Shown: in pieces, positions 11,116-21,964 of the stretch
How positions within the stretch are numbered: the stretch's first letter is position 1
How the letters are laid out: each line of letters starts with the position of its first letter
NCBI GenBank assembly: GCA_027596075.1
Contig: JADGJC010000407.1
Span: 3,044-31,168, forward strand
Source: Rhizophlyctis rosea
Taxonomy: Eukaryota; Chytridiomycota; Chytridiomycetes; Rhizophlyctidales; Rhizophlyctidaceae
Length of the DNA: 28,125 nt
Direction: 5' to 3'
Made by a program: the position numbers and the translations under genes
Notes under the pieces: generated by a model
What the model was told of the DNA's origin: nothing
Databases searched by the model: none
The model's input: the letters and a program-made list of their open reading frames with translations, nothing else

Positions 11116-11326
11116 CTCACAAATTTGATATCAGTGGTGGTGGTCTTCCGGGATTACCGGTATCGCAATCCGACCTTAATTTCCTTTCCATAGCACCCAT
11201 AGCACAAGCAAGCCGCTCAAGGTCTCAGGTACGTTGACACACCCACCTCACCCAATTGCACCCCAAGGTCAAGGCAACTACAAGACGCACATCCTCCCGC
11301 TGACTACCACCGATAATGGGGTGACT

Positions 11327-12117
11327 GGCCTTTTTGGTCCCAACGGCACCTGACACAGTGTCTTGTGTGCGGTCAAGGAGGATTAGGATAGGATGTAATA
11401 AATGTAGGATAGGTCCAAGGGTTGCCTCCCCGACCGTTCTGGGTCGAACGCGGGCAAGGGCGGGTGGAAGGAGGACAAAGTGGTGGGGGTCACTGGGGGA
11501 ACGTGGAATTGGCTGGGATTGAAGGGAAGGAGGGGGGGGACGCTAAGGTATGTTCTCATTCCCTACTCACATATTGCACGCGTGAGGTCCACGCACCCCA
11601 TTCCTATCCTCCCTTGCAGGACAAGACACACAAGAAACGTCCCTACCGGGGTTGTGACGCCCACTCTCGGCTTTTTGCCTCCAAACTCTTTGCGCTGGCT
11701 CTATTAGGGGGCGCTCTGAGCCTCACTAACCCCATCTTCCGTATACTGATCCTTTTGCGTGCAGGTCAAGGCCACAAGTCTCAAACTCCTCCATGGGGTG
11801 AGACACGCACTGTCGGTTTTTTACCGACAAACAACGCGGGCCATTGGGGGACCCTACCCCCATTTCCCTCTACGCAAGATCAAGAGCGAAGTCACACGTA
11901 ATGGGTGACAGAGCACCCGGGGCTTTTTGCCTTCAACGAAATAACTTGAAACCTTCCCACCTTACTAACCGTTCACTCACACCGCATCATGTACCACTAA
12001 GTTCCTGCTGTGATTTGGGTCCAGCGGGATTAGAATAGGATGTAATAAACGCAGGATAGCATCCTCTTTCTGACCGCTGCCCACATTGAGTGGGGCGGAT
12101 GGGCTTTTTGACCCATC
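11327..12117. repeat. Five diverged hairpins with T-rich loops
   Basis: Hairpins: GGCC-TTTTT-GGTC at about 11327, GGC-TTTTT-GCC at about 11669, TGTCGGT-TTTTT-ACCGACA at 11811-11829 (perfect 7-bp stem), GGC-TTTTT-GCC at about 11921, and GATGGG-CTTTTTGA-CCCATC at 12098-12117. Several are preceded by GGGTGA-like sequence 10-20 bp upstream. The shared design with different stem sequences suggests that structure is kept, or that they are decayed copies of one repeat. Confidence 0.55.
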
Positions 12118-12160
12118 ATCACCTTGAGAGGTAAGGAGGATTAGGATAGGATGTAAAAAT
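11378..12160 (+). repeat. Three copies of a GATTAGGATAGGATGTAA box
   Basis: Copies start at 11381 (GATTAGGATAGGATGTAA), 12029 (GATTAGAATAGGATGTAA) and 12139 (GATTAGGATAGGATGTAA). Copies 1 and 2 continue with TAATAAA-like sequence and a second GTAGGATAG or GCAGGATAG. Each follows one of the T-loop hairpins by roughly 25-100 bp, so box and hairpin may belong to one larger decayed repeat unit. Confidence 0.65.
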
Positions 12161-12774
12161 AAAATGTCACGGAATTTTGTACAACGATAAATAATGGACG
12201 TTCCTTGGCACTAAGTTCACAGTCCACACCACACTCTCACAAATCGATACCCTTCTTATGTAGTTCTTATAAAAATAGAAAAAAAGGACCTATATTTCTT
12301 TCCGGGATCTCGAAGAAAAACAAGACAGGTCCCCCCGCAAAGGGACTCTCTCCCGACCAGTCCCATCCTATCCCATCCCGCCCCACAGGGTATCATCCCA
12401 AGTGTCCCATTACTCCACCTCCGCACCCTTTCGCTTTTCGATTCCAGGGAAAAAGAAATATCTGTTCGTAACGCAATATACACAGTAATAAAAAAAAGGT
12501 TGTGAAAGGGACGCGGGGAAAATTTTACAAGATGCTGTCCATTCGCGTGTATACGGAGAGTACGCTGTGGTGTGGCGTGGCGAGGAACGACAAAAAATAT
12601 GCATTAATCTCCGACGTGATTGCGGGATGGTTGGAAACAAAAGGGGATGAACAAACACACAACATGAACAACACCCAAGATGAAGAAGAGAAACCCCCAA
12701 TCAAAACAAGAACTGAATGAAATATGTTCCCACACGTACAAAACGCAACAGAAATCATCAAAAACCAATAGTAC

Positions 12775-13946
12775 TCACCCAGCAACAACCTCCGTAGTCC
12801 CCACCGCCTTCGCCTTCTCACTCAAACTCGCATGCTCCTGCAAAATCTCATCACACTTCTGAAACGCCGCCTCCCTCTGCCCATGACTCAGTCCCCCAAG
12901 ACAATTCTCCAACACATTGCCCGCATACGCCGCGCACACCATCGCTACCGTTCTCTTATCCGGTGTTCCTCCCCGTCCCAGCAGGCAGTCGATGACTCGG
13001 GTGATGATAGCTTCTTTAATGGAGTGGTCAGCGACAGGGTGAGTAGCCATATCGAATAGAACGAAGTTTTTCTTTTCGGTTCGTAGGACGCCTTTGTCGA
13101 CTAGGCCTTTTGCGATGCGTTCGCGGACTTGTTTTAGTTGGTAGCCTACTTTGAGGATGTTCCAGGTTTCGCCTTGGGGGTTTGAGTGTTAGTTGGGTTG
13201 AACATTGGTATACTGCGCCCACTTGTGCGAGCTCACAATCCTTCCACACCCACACTCCAATCCCGCTGGCGCCCTCCATATCATGCCTGCGGCGTGTCCA
13301 CTGCTTCCTCACCTCACCAAACCACTCACTACCAATCGAGCCCCCTCCACCGCCATCCATACATGCCTATCACGTTCCGCGTGACCTCTAGCCCACCCAC
13401 TCCATACACACACACTTCGCATGCACTCACTGGTCAATACTCACCACTGAGCAAATCAATCCAACCCGAAACACTCTGCCGTTCCATCTTCATCATGCGT
13501 AAGGCCTCATCCAAAAGCACCTCCCCCGTCGGCCTATCATCCACAACCTCCACAAACCTCTCACTAAACGGCCGTTTCCTAACCTCATTCAAAGTCTTGA
13601 TCCTCCCCCTAAAACTCAACTCCATCAACATCGCCCCTCTCAGCACATAGGAGATATTATCATTCCAAAAGCTCAAGTAACCCTGATCGTCCTTCAAGCC
13701 AAGAAGGAGGACTTCTTCGAGGATAGTGAGAGAGGAGCCTGGGTTGATTGGTTTGCCTGTTTTTGGGTCGATTTGGGAGTCGTCGTTTGCGGAGTCAGAG
13801 GGGGAGGGGGATGAGCGGCCGTTTTGGTCGTGCGGGGTGGGGGGGAGGGAGGAGCGGTAGCCGCCGCCGGCTGTTGAGGCGGAGGCTGCGTCGTATTCGT
13901 CGGTTGCGTCACCGACGTTGCGGCGCCTTTGGGTGAGGCCGGACAT
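12775..13946 (-). CDS. VPS74: Vps74/GOLPH3-type Golgi PI4P effector
   Basis: Peripheral Golgi protein that binds phosphatidylinositol 4-phosphate, glycosyltransferase tails and COPI, keeping enzymes in the Golgi. Two exons, 13946-13445 and 13172-12775, encode 299 residues, the usual family length. The intron of 272 bp is longer than its neighbours. The family core is clear: [20 protein letters not shown] (about 73-92), [56 protein letters not shown], and the hairpin [16 protein letters not shown]. The PI4P pocket residues of yeast Vps74 (W88, R97, K178, R181) correspond to W94, R103, K181 and R184 here. The Arg cluster QRRR at residues 6-9 of the flexible N-terminus is the usual COPI-contact feature. 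The assignment is firm. Confidence 0.96.
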
Positions 13947-14564
13947 TTGGGAAGGCGGAAGGGTGAGGGATGGTAGGCGCGTGTGTTGGTGGGAAAGGGG
14001 TGTTATGTAGGCGTTGGACTCTATGTAGAAGTTACACGCGTTGTTAGCATAGGTCGATGCGGCGGGATAGACGCGTGTTGTAGATCAGGATGTTATACGC
14101 ACCAAGCTAGCCTCGTATCTATCGAAGGAGTACTCTCGCCTCGGTGGTCCACTGTATATCGTAGGGTGGTGATGTAGACAAAGAGGGTGATACTTTTGTA
14201 TTGGTATATGCAGGGTGCAAAGGGAGTGAAGAGCCTAATAAGTGGGGCATTGCAGTCAATGGGAGTGGCCGCAATGGGGCCACAAACAGGGCGAGATTGG
14301 CCAAGACCGTGTTTGTATCACATGTGGCTGTCTTGTATCACTCGAGGGGATGATGACTCAGACTGACTCCCTATCACACGACCAAACCATCCAAGTGCAA
14401 AGAAGTCATGACCATGAACCGACTGGACTCGCAACACAACCGTCAAACCACCAGTGACCATTTCCCATTCCCACGCATCCACGCTTCTCCTCTCCCTCAT
14501 TCCCATACCCCTTTCTTTACCAGATCATCGCCACTACCATACACCCACGCAGCACCCATCCGCC
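13947..14564. promoter_or_regulatory. Divergent promoter region VPS74 / TAF12
   Basis: These 618 bp separate the two start codons. Two ACGCGT boxes (14036-14041 and 14071-14076, 35 bp apart, within ACACGCGTTG and AGACGCGTGTTG) match the Mlu cell-cycle box bound by fungal MBF factors. One TGACTCA site lies at 14354-14360. No other RNA or coding feature is apparent. Confidence 0.4.
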
Positions 14565-16606
14565 ATGAACAACGGCACCACCAACCCCGCGCCAGACAGC
14601 GGAACCGGAACAAACCCTCAACAACGGCAATCAGCAACCACACCTCGACCTCAAATAATCGCAAACCCCTACGCAACTGCAGAAAACTACGCATCAGCAC
14701 TATCCGCGGCTGCTGGAGGGTTTGCTCCCGCTTACATACTCCAAAACTATGCTCAGCCAGGAACTCCAGGTCATCAGGTTTACCAATACACAAACTATCC
14801 TTTCTTCCTTCCTCAAGCTGCCCTGCCCAGACCTCCAGGTACCTATTGCTCACTTTTGCTTTTTTTGACATCACACGGCTTGCGGGTGGGAGGCAGGAGG
14901 GGCTCTTGGGGGGAGTAGGGGTGGGGAGCTTTGAGGATGGGGAGGTGGTTTTGAGCGGTGCTGAATGCAAGCGAAGCGTCCATATGTCCGCGCAGCGCAC
15001 GCCAGTGACGCCACATGGGCAGCGCTAATCCCGTTTGGTGTGGTGGTGAGCGCAAGCAAATGGATTGCGAGTGGTTGGGTGAGATATGGAAGCGAAGGCA
15101 CGAAGTGGAGAAGCGTCAGCATGGATTTTGGGGTGGGGGGGAGGGGGTGGGTGGGCGAAGCATCAGAGCGCGCCCGCATGATTTGTGAAAGTGCCCAATC
15201 TGAAATACTGCATAACAGCAACAGCACCCTCAACTCCCTTATCAACCCCCGCACCATCCACACCAACACTCAGCATGCCCACACACACAGCCGCTGCAGC
15301 AGCCTCTGCAGCTCACATGACAATCGAGCAACTCACTAATGCTGTAAACAGCCCAAACGTGGATCCTCACCTCCGGCAACAACTACTAACATTACAACAG
15401 GGCGGTACACTGCTATCCACACCAACATACTCAAGGACACGCGCAACGCCTACTCCCGCGCGAAGTGGAAGTGTGGGCCCGGGAAGACCGGCTGGAGGTG
15501 GAGCGGGAAGAGGTGGTGGTGGTGCGGCGAATGCTGGTGGAGCGAGGGCTACCACGCCGGCGGCGGTCAATGTGGGCAGACAGAATTATTTTGATCTGGG
15601 TGAGCTCTGAAGAGTGAGGACTTGATTGATCTTGTGTCGTTGTTTGCATTGATTGTCGTGGCAACGTGTGTCCTACGAAGTGGTCAATTTTCCAACACAA
15701 TTCCCTTTTCTCAGCAGCAGCAAGTGCCCAATCGCCGCCATCAGCATTCCCCACCACTCCACAAACACCCACACCAACTACACCCCTGCCACCTCCACAC
15801 ACTCAATCGTCAACTCAACAATCATCTCAGCAATCCTTTCCATTCACCGCACAACCCACTCAACAATCAACGCCCGCCACAGCAGCCCCACAAGGCGGCC
15901 CAGGCACCATCAGCCGACAAGGCTCCGTCGTCTTGCCCACTGCCGCCACAGCATCGTCAATCACGCGCCAACCGTCAATCAACATCCAGCCATCAACACC
16001 AGTCACGCCGCCAGCGCTTCCACGTGCACCCGAGATTGATATGAGCACGAGGGACTTGCTAGGTGAAGCCGAGCTGAAGAGAATGGTGAAACAGATTGAT
16101 GAAGGGATTTCCATGGAGGATCGGAGAGTTCCCAAGGTCAGGACATGGTGCTCCGTTCAGAAGTGAACATGATGCTGATGATGAGCTTGTACTGCGCCCC
16201 AAGATGATCGCGGACGTGTTAGACGACTTTGTGACCGACATCACGGAACGAGCCTGCAAGCTAGCCAAGCATCGAAAATCGAACACGCTTGAGGTGAAGG
16301 ATGCATTATTGGCCGTCGGTAAGTCTCCCACTCCCTGCCCTCTTCTTACCAAATCCGCTCCTCCGCCCACCTCACTCAACATGTTTCCCAATCATAGAAA
16401 TGAACTACGACATCCGTGTACCCGGGTTCGGCACGGAAGACATCATGGAGATGGCGAAGCGGGGTGGCGGGCCGGTACGGAATGGGAGTGGGGCGCATGT
16501 GGAGAGGGTTAAAGCGGTGCGGGAGGCGATGGCGGGAATGGGAGGGGGTGGGTTGAGGGGACGGGGGAGGGGAAGAGGGAGGGGAAGGAGAGTGGATGTG
16601 GGATGA
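14565..16606 (+). CDS. TAF12: TFIID/SAGA subunit TAF12 (histone-fold), with one unresolved junction
   Basis: TAF12 pairs with TAF4 in TFIID and with Ada1 in SAGA through a histone fold. Proposed exons: 14565-14838, 15219-15599, 15715-16136, 16186-16318, 16398-16606, giving 472 residues. The N-terminal two thirds is Pro/Gln/Ala/Thr-rich. The conserved part begins near GEAELKRMVKQID, then PKMIADVLDDFVTDITERACKLAKHRKSNTLEVKDALLAVEMNYDIRVPGFG at about 363-415 (quoted only as a guide; key block ACKLAKHRKSNTLEVKD). The C-terminus is RG-rich (GLRGRGRGRGRGRR). Splice sites at 14839, 15600 and 16319 are good. The frame shift between 16137 and 16185 needs a 49-nt intron with a GTCAGG donor and a rare GAG acceptor, or reflects an indel. 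Confidence 0.85.
14839..15218 (+). other. Large first intron of TAF12 (380 bp)
   Basis: Donor GTACCT, acceptor at ATAACAG, with a second in-phase CAG 6 bp further on. It is four to six times longer than most introns here. I looked for box C/D snoRNA signals and found no convincing C/D pair, so no RNA is claimed. Confidence 0.6.
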
Positions 16607-17107
16607 GGTTGAAGGGTCTGTGCATTCTCAGCGCTCATTGTTGTTACGCTCGCGTTTTCTAATGGCATGAGCGTGATCTGCAAAATACATTGCAATTCGG
16701 CATTCGCTTGAACTTCATATCTTTATGAGGTGAAGGTGTCGTTCGAGAACCCTTTTCATCCGTCGAGTGAATGGTATGAGACTCCACACCTATGCATCCT
16801 CCACACTGGCAACAACTATTCATCATCAGTGAAACGGATACCAATCAAGTAGAACACCCCTATCTCGATGCATAGAAAAAGAAAAGTATACATGTCTAGT
16901 TAATTACTCCCGTTCTGGAAAGAGGCACGAACAAAACTTCTACCACATACATAGAGATCCTACACGTCCTTGCGGCACGTACATTAAAAACAACAATCAC
17001 AAAACACTACAAAACCCACTCTAGAAAAAGATATAAACCAAACGCACAGGAAAAGCAAAGCTTCCCCTCAATAAGTTCTCATAAGTCTAACCCCCCACTC
17101 ACAACTC
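16607..17107. other. Convergent intergenic region TAF12 / Ca2+-ATPase
   Basis: About 500 bp between two converging stop codons. The sequence is AT-richer than the genes, and I see no gene or repeat. It should hold both 3' UTRs. Confidence 0.5.
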
Positions 17108-20100
17108 CTATGACCTCCCCTCCACCTCCCCATTCGCCGTCTCACCCTCACCCTCCTCCCCAATAGCCGGCGTCTTCTTCCTCTCCTGCGCCGCACCACC
17201 AGAAACCCCACTAGGCCCCCCAACCGCATGGTCCGAAACACTTTCCCCCTTCTCCCTAGCCTCCCTCGCCTCCTCCTCCTCCTTCTTCTTCCTCGTCGCA
17301 ACCCTGACAACACTAGCCAAAAGCGGCGTCGTATCCCTCCTCTGAATCAACGGCCGTGGCGCCAACGCCGCAGACGGGTCCTTCCCATCCTGGTAGTTCT
17401 GACTAACGGCGTCGATGGAGGCTTTGAGGGCTTCATAAACTTCTTTGGGGAGTGTGCTGATGAAAAAAGAGAGAGGGGTGTGTGTGAGATGCATGAATCG
17501 GAAAATTGACAATGTGAAAACAGTTTTTGCAGTAACCGTGATCCCGATACTCACAGCGTAACAGTATTCTCCCCACCACCACCACCACCACTCTTCCCCT
17601 CCGCACCCGAAACCGTCCTCCCCCTCGCAGCCTGACTAATCGCCCGCCTCCAAAGCATCTCCCTCTTCTCACTACTATTAATAACCGGGAACACATCAAC
17701 CTTAACCGGCTTAGCCCTCGGCGGGACCCGGAACCACATCAACCTCACAAGCGCGCCCAAAAACAAACTCAAAAACCCAATGGCAATACACACGATCCAC
17801 TGAATCCCATTGATAGGGTGCGTCTGGAACGCCGCACCACCGAATTGGACGATAATGATTTGCGCGACGATGGTGAAGAGGAGGATGCCGATGAAGGTGA
17901 AGTTTTTGTGGAGGCGCTTGAAGACGTTGAATTCGCGGTCGATGCGGCGGGCGTTGATTTCGTTGAAGACTTGGAGCCAGATGAAGGCGTTGCTGTTGAT
18001 TGTGCAGGTGTTTTGTTTAGCCACATCCAGCCGTACCAGCCCGTCACACAGTCATCTTAAACAAAAGCTTACAAACAAATAGTGTTGTTGATATCCTCCG
18101 CGTCCTCGCCCTCCAGGTTGAAGATGTCTTGTCCGGCGAAGAACAAGATGAATAGAACGACGACTTGCAACAGACCCTGACTGAGCAACATGCCCCACAT
18201 GTTGCGGGTGATCAGAGGATCCTTCTTGTTGTTTACTGGCGGGCGGGAGAGCATTTCATCGTAGTCCGGTTCGTCGGTGGCAAGGGCAAGTGCGGCAAAG
18301 CTGTTTGGAAATTCACATTGGTCACGTATTTGAATCACGATTGATGGGATGCGCAAACACTTACGTGTCCATGATCAAGTTAACCCAAAGTAGTTGCACA
18401 GCGGTCAAGACGGATTCAGATTTACCGCTGGACACGGACGTAACAAACGTGATAATGACAGCAGAGACGTTGACGGAAAGTTGGAACGTAAGGAACTTGC
18501 GGACACTGTCGGAAATGGAACGACCCCAAACCAAGGCAGTGACGACAGATACGAAGCTAATGGAGAATAATACAACCGATCAGCTTGGACCTTCTACACG
18601 AAGCGGTACAGCAGAACTCACTTGTCATCCATAAGAATGATGGAAGCTGCAAAAACAAACATCTTAAGCCAACGACCCATCAACACACACCAAATATTGC
18701 CACATCTCCTTACCAGCCTCCTTCGCAATACCACTCCCAGCAATACCCATAGCAAACCCAACATCAGCCGTCTTCAACGCCGGCCCATCATTAGCACCAT
18801 CACCAGTAACAGCAACAGTCTCCCCAAGACTCTTCAAATGCTCAACAAGAATCTGCTTGTCCTTCGGACTACTCCGAGCCAAAACCCTCAACTTCGGCAA
18901 CATCTTATCGAACGCACTCATGGGTTTGCCCCTCAGCGAGGCAGCGTCGTCGAGCGAACCGGTGGAGTTGTCGGCGTCGTTCTTGTGGTGGACGTCAGGA
19001 GGCGAAAGAAGGCGGGAGTCGCGGCGGTTAGGAGCGGCGGGAACGACGGGGTCATCTTCGTCGTTGGCGATGGCGGCGAGGCGGGCGTGGTAGGCTACGT
19101 GCTCTTCGTACATGCGGTGGAATTCGGGACCTTCCAAGCAGATACCGCCGTGTTGGAGGATGCCGGCCTTGTAAGCGATAGATGTACTGTGCAAAAGCAA
19201 CTTTTAGTGGATGAAAATTTAGCACAGACTCCTTAACAGCTACTCACGCAGTAACCAAATTATCACCAGTAACCATCCTCACAACAATCCCAGCATTCTG
19301 GCACTGCGCAACAGCCTTATCAACACCAACCCTCAACGGATCCTCAATACCAACAAGACCAAGGAACGTCAAATCGTCCATCGGGACTTCCGGCTCAACA
19401 TCCTCGTCCTCAGCCTTTTCCCAATCATGTTGCCACTGCTGGAGCTGGTCTTCCGTCAGCAACTTGTACGCGATCACAATGTTACGGTAGCAGCGCTTGG
19501 CGTAGTTGTCAATGTAGGTGTAGATTTCCTTTTTGATGTTGCCGCCGGTTTTGGTGACGGCTTTCTGGGAGGAGAAGGGGACGATGTTGAGGTCGGGTTC
19601 GACGTAGGATGTGCAGGAGGCTAGGACGATCTATGAGCGGTGATGAGGTGAGCATTTATTGAAACAGAAACGAACAAGTTTAGCTTCGTTACTCACTTCA
19701 GCAGCACCCTTCACGAACAGCACCGCCTTGCCATCCTTCAATCTAGCAACCGTTTGCATGCTCTTCTTCTTACTCGAGAACGGGAACACACGAATAATCT
19801 TCTCCCTCTCCTTCTTCAAGTCCACCTTCTTAATGTCGGTAATGAGGTTCAACAAAGCAGTCTCAGTCTTATCACCCCTAACGTAATATTCCCCCTTATC
19901 GTCCTTCCCAACAAACGCTTTAGTGTTGTTGTAAATAGCTTGACGCACAAGAGAGATGAAATCGGCGGGGAGTTGTTCGGCGTTGACACCTTCTGCAGGT
20001 GAACCCTCTTTGCCCATGATGTAATCACGGTTTTGGGGTTCGAAAACGCGGTTGCCGAAGTAGCCGACCATGACTGTCATTTTGTTCTCGGTGAGGGTAC

Positions 20101-21964
20101 CGGTTTTGTCCGTGCAAATGGTGGTGGCTCCACCCATAGTTTCACAAGCAGCAAGTTGACGGACAAAGTTGTTGTGTTCGGCCATTTTGCGAGTACCGTA
20201 TATGAGAGCGATCGTCACGGCCATGGGTAACCCTACACGCCAATGTGCGTTAGACAATATGTTTCAACAGGGAACCGTGAATAACAATACCTTCAGGGAC
20301 AGCCACAACAATAATGGTAACAACTTGCAAAATAATCTTGTTCACAATCGCCAACACAATTTTCCCACCGTTTACAGCTCCATCAACTTGATATTCAGAC
20401 CAGCCGTTTTTGGCACCGGTGACAATGAACTTGATGGTCAAAGCCGCCAAGAGGAATCCGGCAGCACCGAGACCGACGTAACCAATGTTCTTCGCCAAGT
20501 CAGCAAGAAGTTCTTGCAAGGGAGTGTCAACGTTTTCCTTCTTCACTTCCTTAAGGAGGATACCATAGCGGGATTGTTCACCGACAGCGATAGCGCAAGC
20601 ACTACAAACCACATTCGAATCAGTTTTCTTCCACAATATATATCCGCAAAAGAAGGCAAATTCACATACACAATAGATCCTCCATTGCACTTCGTTCCAG
20701 ATTGAACCAAATACGGGGTAGCACTAGTCTTCTTCTTCGGCTCCTCCTGTTCCGGGAAAGTGACATGATCATCGTTGGCCGGCTTCTGCTGACCAGCCGT
20801 CTTATGTCCGATGACCGCCCTGTCGCTCTCGTCCACGCCCGTAAATCGCATTTTCTTGATATCATCAGACTCGCCAGTAGCGGATGATTCGTCCACCTTC
20901 GCATTCGCAGATTCAAGGACGATTGCGTCGGCAGGAATGATGTCACCATCTTTGATCAAAATAATGTCACCCGCGAGAATGTCATTCACAGAGACGTCCT
21001 TTGAGTCGCCATCGCGGCGAACACTGAATTTGATATCGGCGGTTTCGGCAGCTTGTTTGCGGAGCTGGTCACATGCGAAGGGGATCGTTGAATGAGACGA
21101 CGTCCTCGACACACACACATACTTTCGCCATCCGGAGTTCCTATTGACTTACCATTTGATCTTTCCTCCAGTCGTTCACACTGGTCACACCGACAATGAC
21201 AATAACGGCAACCAAAATTGCCACACCCTCCACCCATCCGACCTTTGGCTGTCCCGGCTCAGCTTGCGTGTCTCCAATGATACCGAAAATGAGAGATACA
21301 ACAGCCGCAATCATCAACATGATAAGCGTAAGATCCTGCATGGCATGCCAGACATGCTGCAAGAATGTAGGAAGTTGAATTTCGGGCATCTTGTTGGTGC
21401 CAAAAAGCTGCATGCGCCAATGTCAGGTCAGTCATTTGTTATCCGATATGTACACCACCGTGTCCGCTAACCTGACGTCTCTCGCTGTTAACATCGTCCG
21501 CCTCTTTCGAATTCAAACCATGACTGGGGTCAACATTGAGCGCCTTGGTCACACCCTCTACTCCTCCCCATTCCTTCAATGCGCGCACGACCATGTCTGG
21601 TGGAGTTCGCGTGAAGTCCATCAATTTTGCGAACTGTTCCTTTGTGATGGGAAATCGCGAGTTGCCCACAGAGATGGTAGTGAGTTCGTGCTCATCTGTC
21701 GTATCTATTTCAATGTGGGAGCATAGAATTCAGTCCTTGGTCGTTATACTTGCACGTTCTTTGCAGAGGTTGGGACCCGCAGAGGGTTGGCCCATTCTTC
21801 GTCCGACGTGCGAAGAAGGAGCGAGCTTGCAACACCTTACCATTTCCGACCGAGTCAGACCCTTTGTTCTTGTCAGCTGCGTTCCCGACGCCGCCATTCT
21901 GGCCGGCCTCGTCCATGAGCGCGTCCGTGCTCCCAGGCCCTTCATGCTTATTGAGAGCCGGCAT
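17108..21964 (-). CDS. PMC1: Plasma-membrane/vacuolar-type Ca2+-transporting P-type ATPase (PMCA/PMC1, type IIB)
   Basis: Pumps Ca2+ out of the cytosol using ATP. Thirteen exons from the 5' end: 21964-21841, 21704-21472, 21407-21153, 21064-20670, 20601-20291, 20232-19697, 19630-19248, 19186-18714, 18646-18622, 18556-18365, 18300-18073, 17992-17555, 17456-17108; 1313 residues in frame throughout. Marks in order: [10 protein letters not shown], actuator-domain TGES, VAVPEGLP in helix 4 with the Ca2+-binding Glu, [10 protein letters not shown] with phosphorylated Asp at about 481, [33 protein letters not shown] (about 873-883), and helix 6 [10 protein letters not shown] with the Asn and Asp of the Ca2+ site. 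NEINAR near 1062 is typical of type IIB. A hydrophilic insert of about 60 residues sits at 777-836, and a basic segment with one Trp ([16 protein letters not shown], about 1162-1177) could bind calmodulin. Whether it sits in the plasma membrane or vacuole is not visible. Confidence 0.96.
18622..18646 (-). other. 25-nt microexon of the Ca2+-ATPase
   Basis: The exon supplies SIILMDD of the conserved KEAxxIILxDDNF segment that follows the TGDGxND hinge. It has a good acceptor (TTTTTGCAG) and donor (GTGAGT). Without it the flanking exons shift frame, so it must be included for a working pump. Confidence 0.85.

Larger units (their letters stand above)
10756..12774. other. 2-kb repeat-rich non-coding region upstream of LAS17
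   Basis: This long gap lies between the LAS17 start and the VPS74 stop, both on the minus strand. It contains a 17-bp inverted repeat of AP-1/Gcn4 sites (11099-11115), five short hairpins with T-rich loops (11327-12117) and three copies of a GATTAGGATAGGATGTAA box (11381, 12029, 12139). Frames of up to 159 codons exist but lack family resemblance or sensible splice structure. The part nearest 10755 must include the LAS17 promoter. Confidence 0.6.

Noticed and set aside
11422..11901. 159-codon plus-strand frame in the LAS17 upstream region
   Set aside because: No recognisable domain, it overlaps the hairpin repeats, and composition follows the repeats and not the neighbouring exons.
14839..15218. 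snoRNA inside the TAF12 first intron
   Set aside because: No paired C and D boxes or flanking terminal stem could be found by eye.
16137..16160. A 24-nt TAF12 intron GTCAGG...TTCAG
   Set aside because: Too short to splice in known fungi and a multiple of three, so the following TGA would stay in frame.
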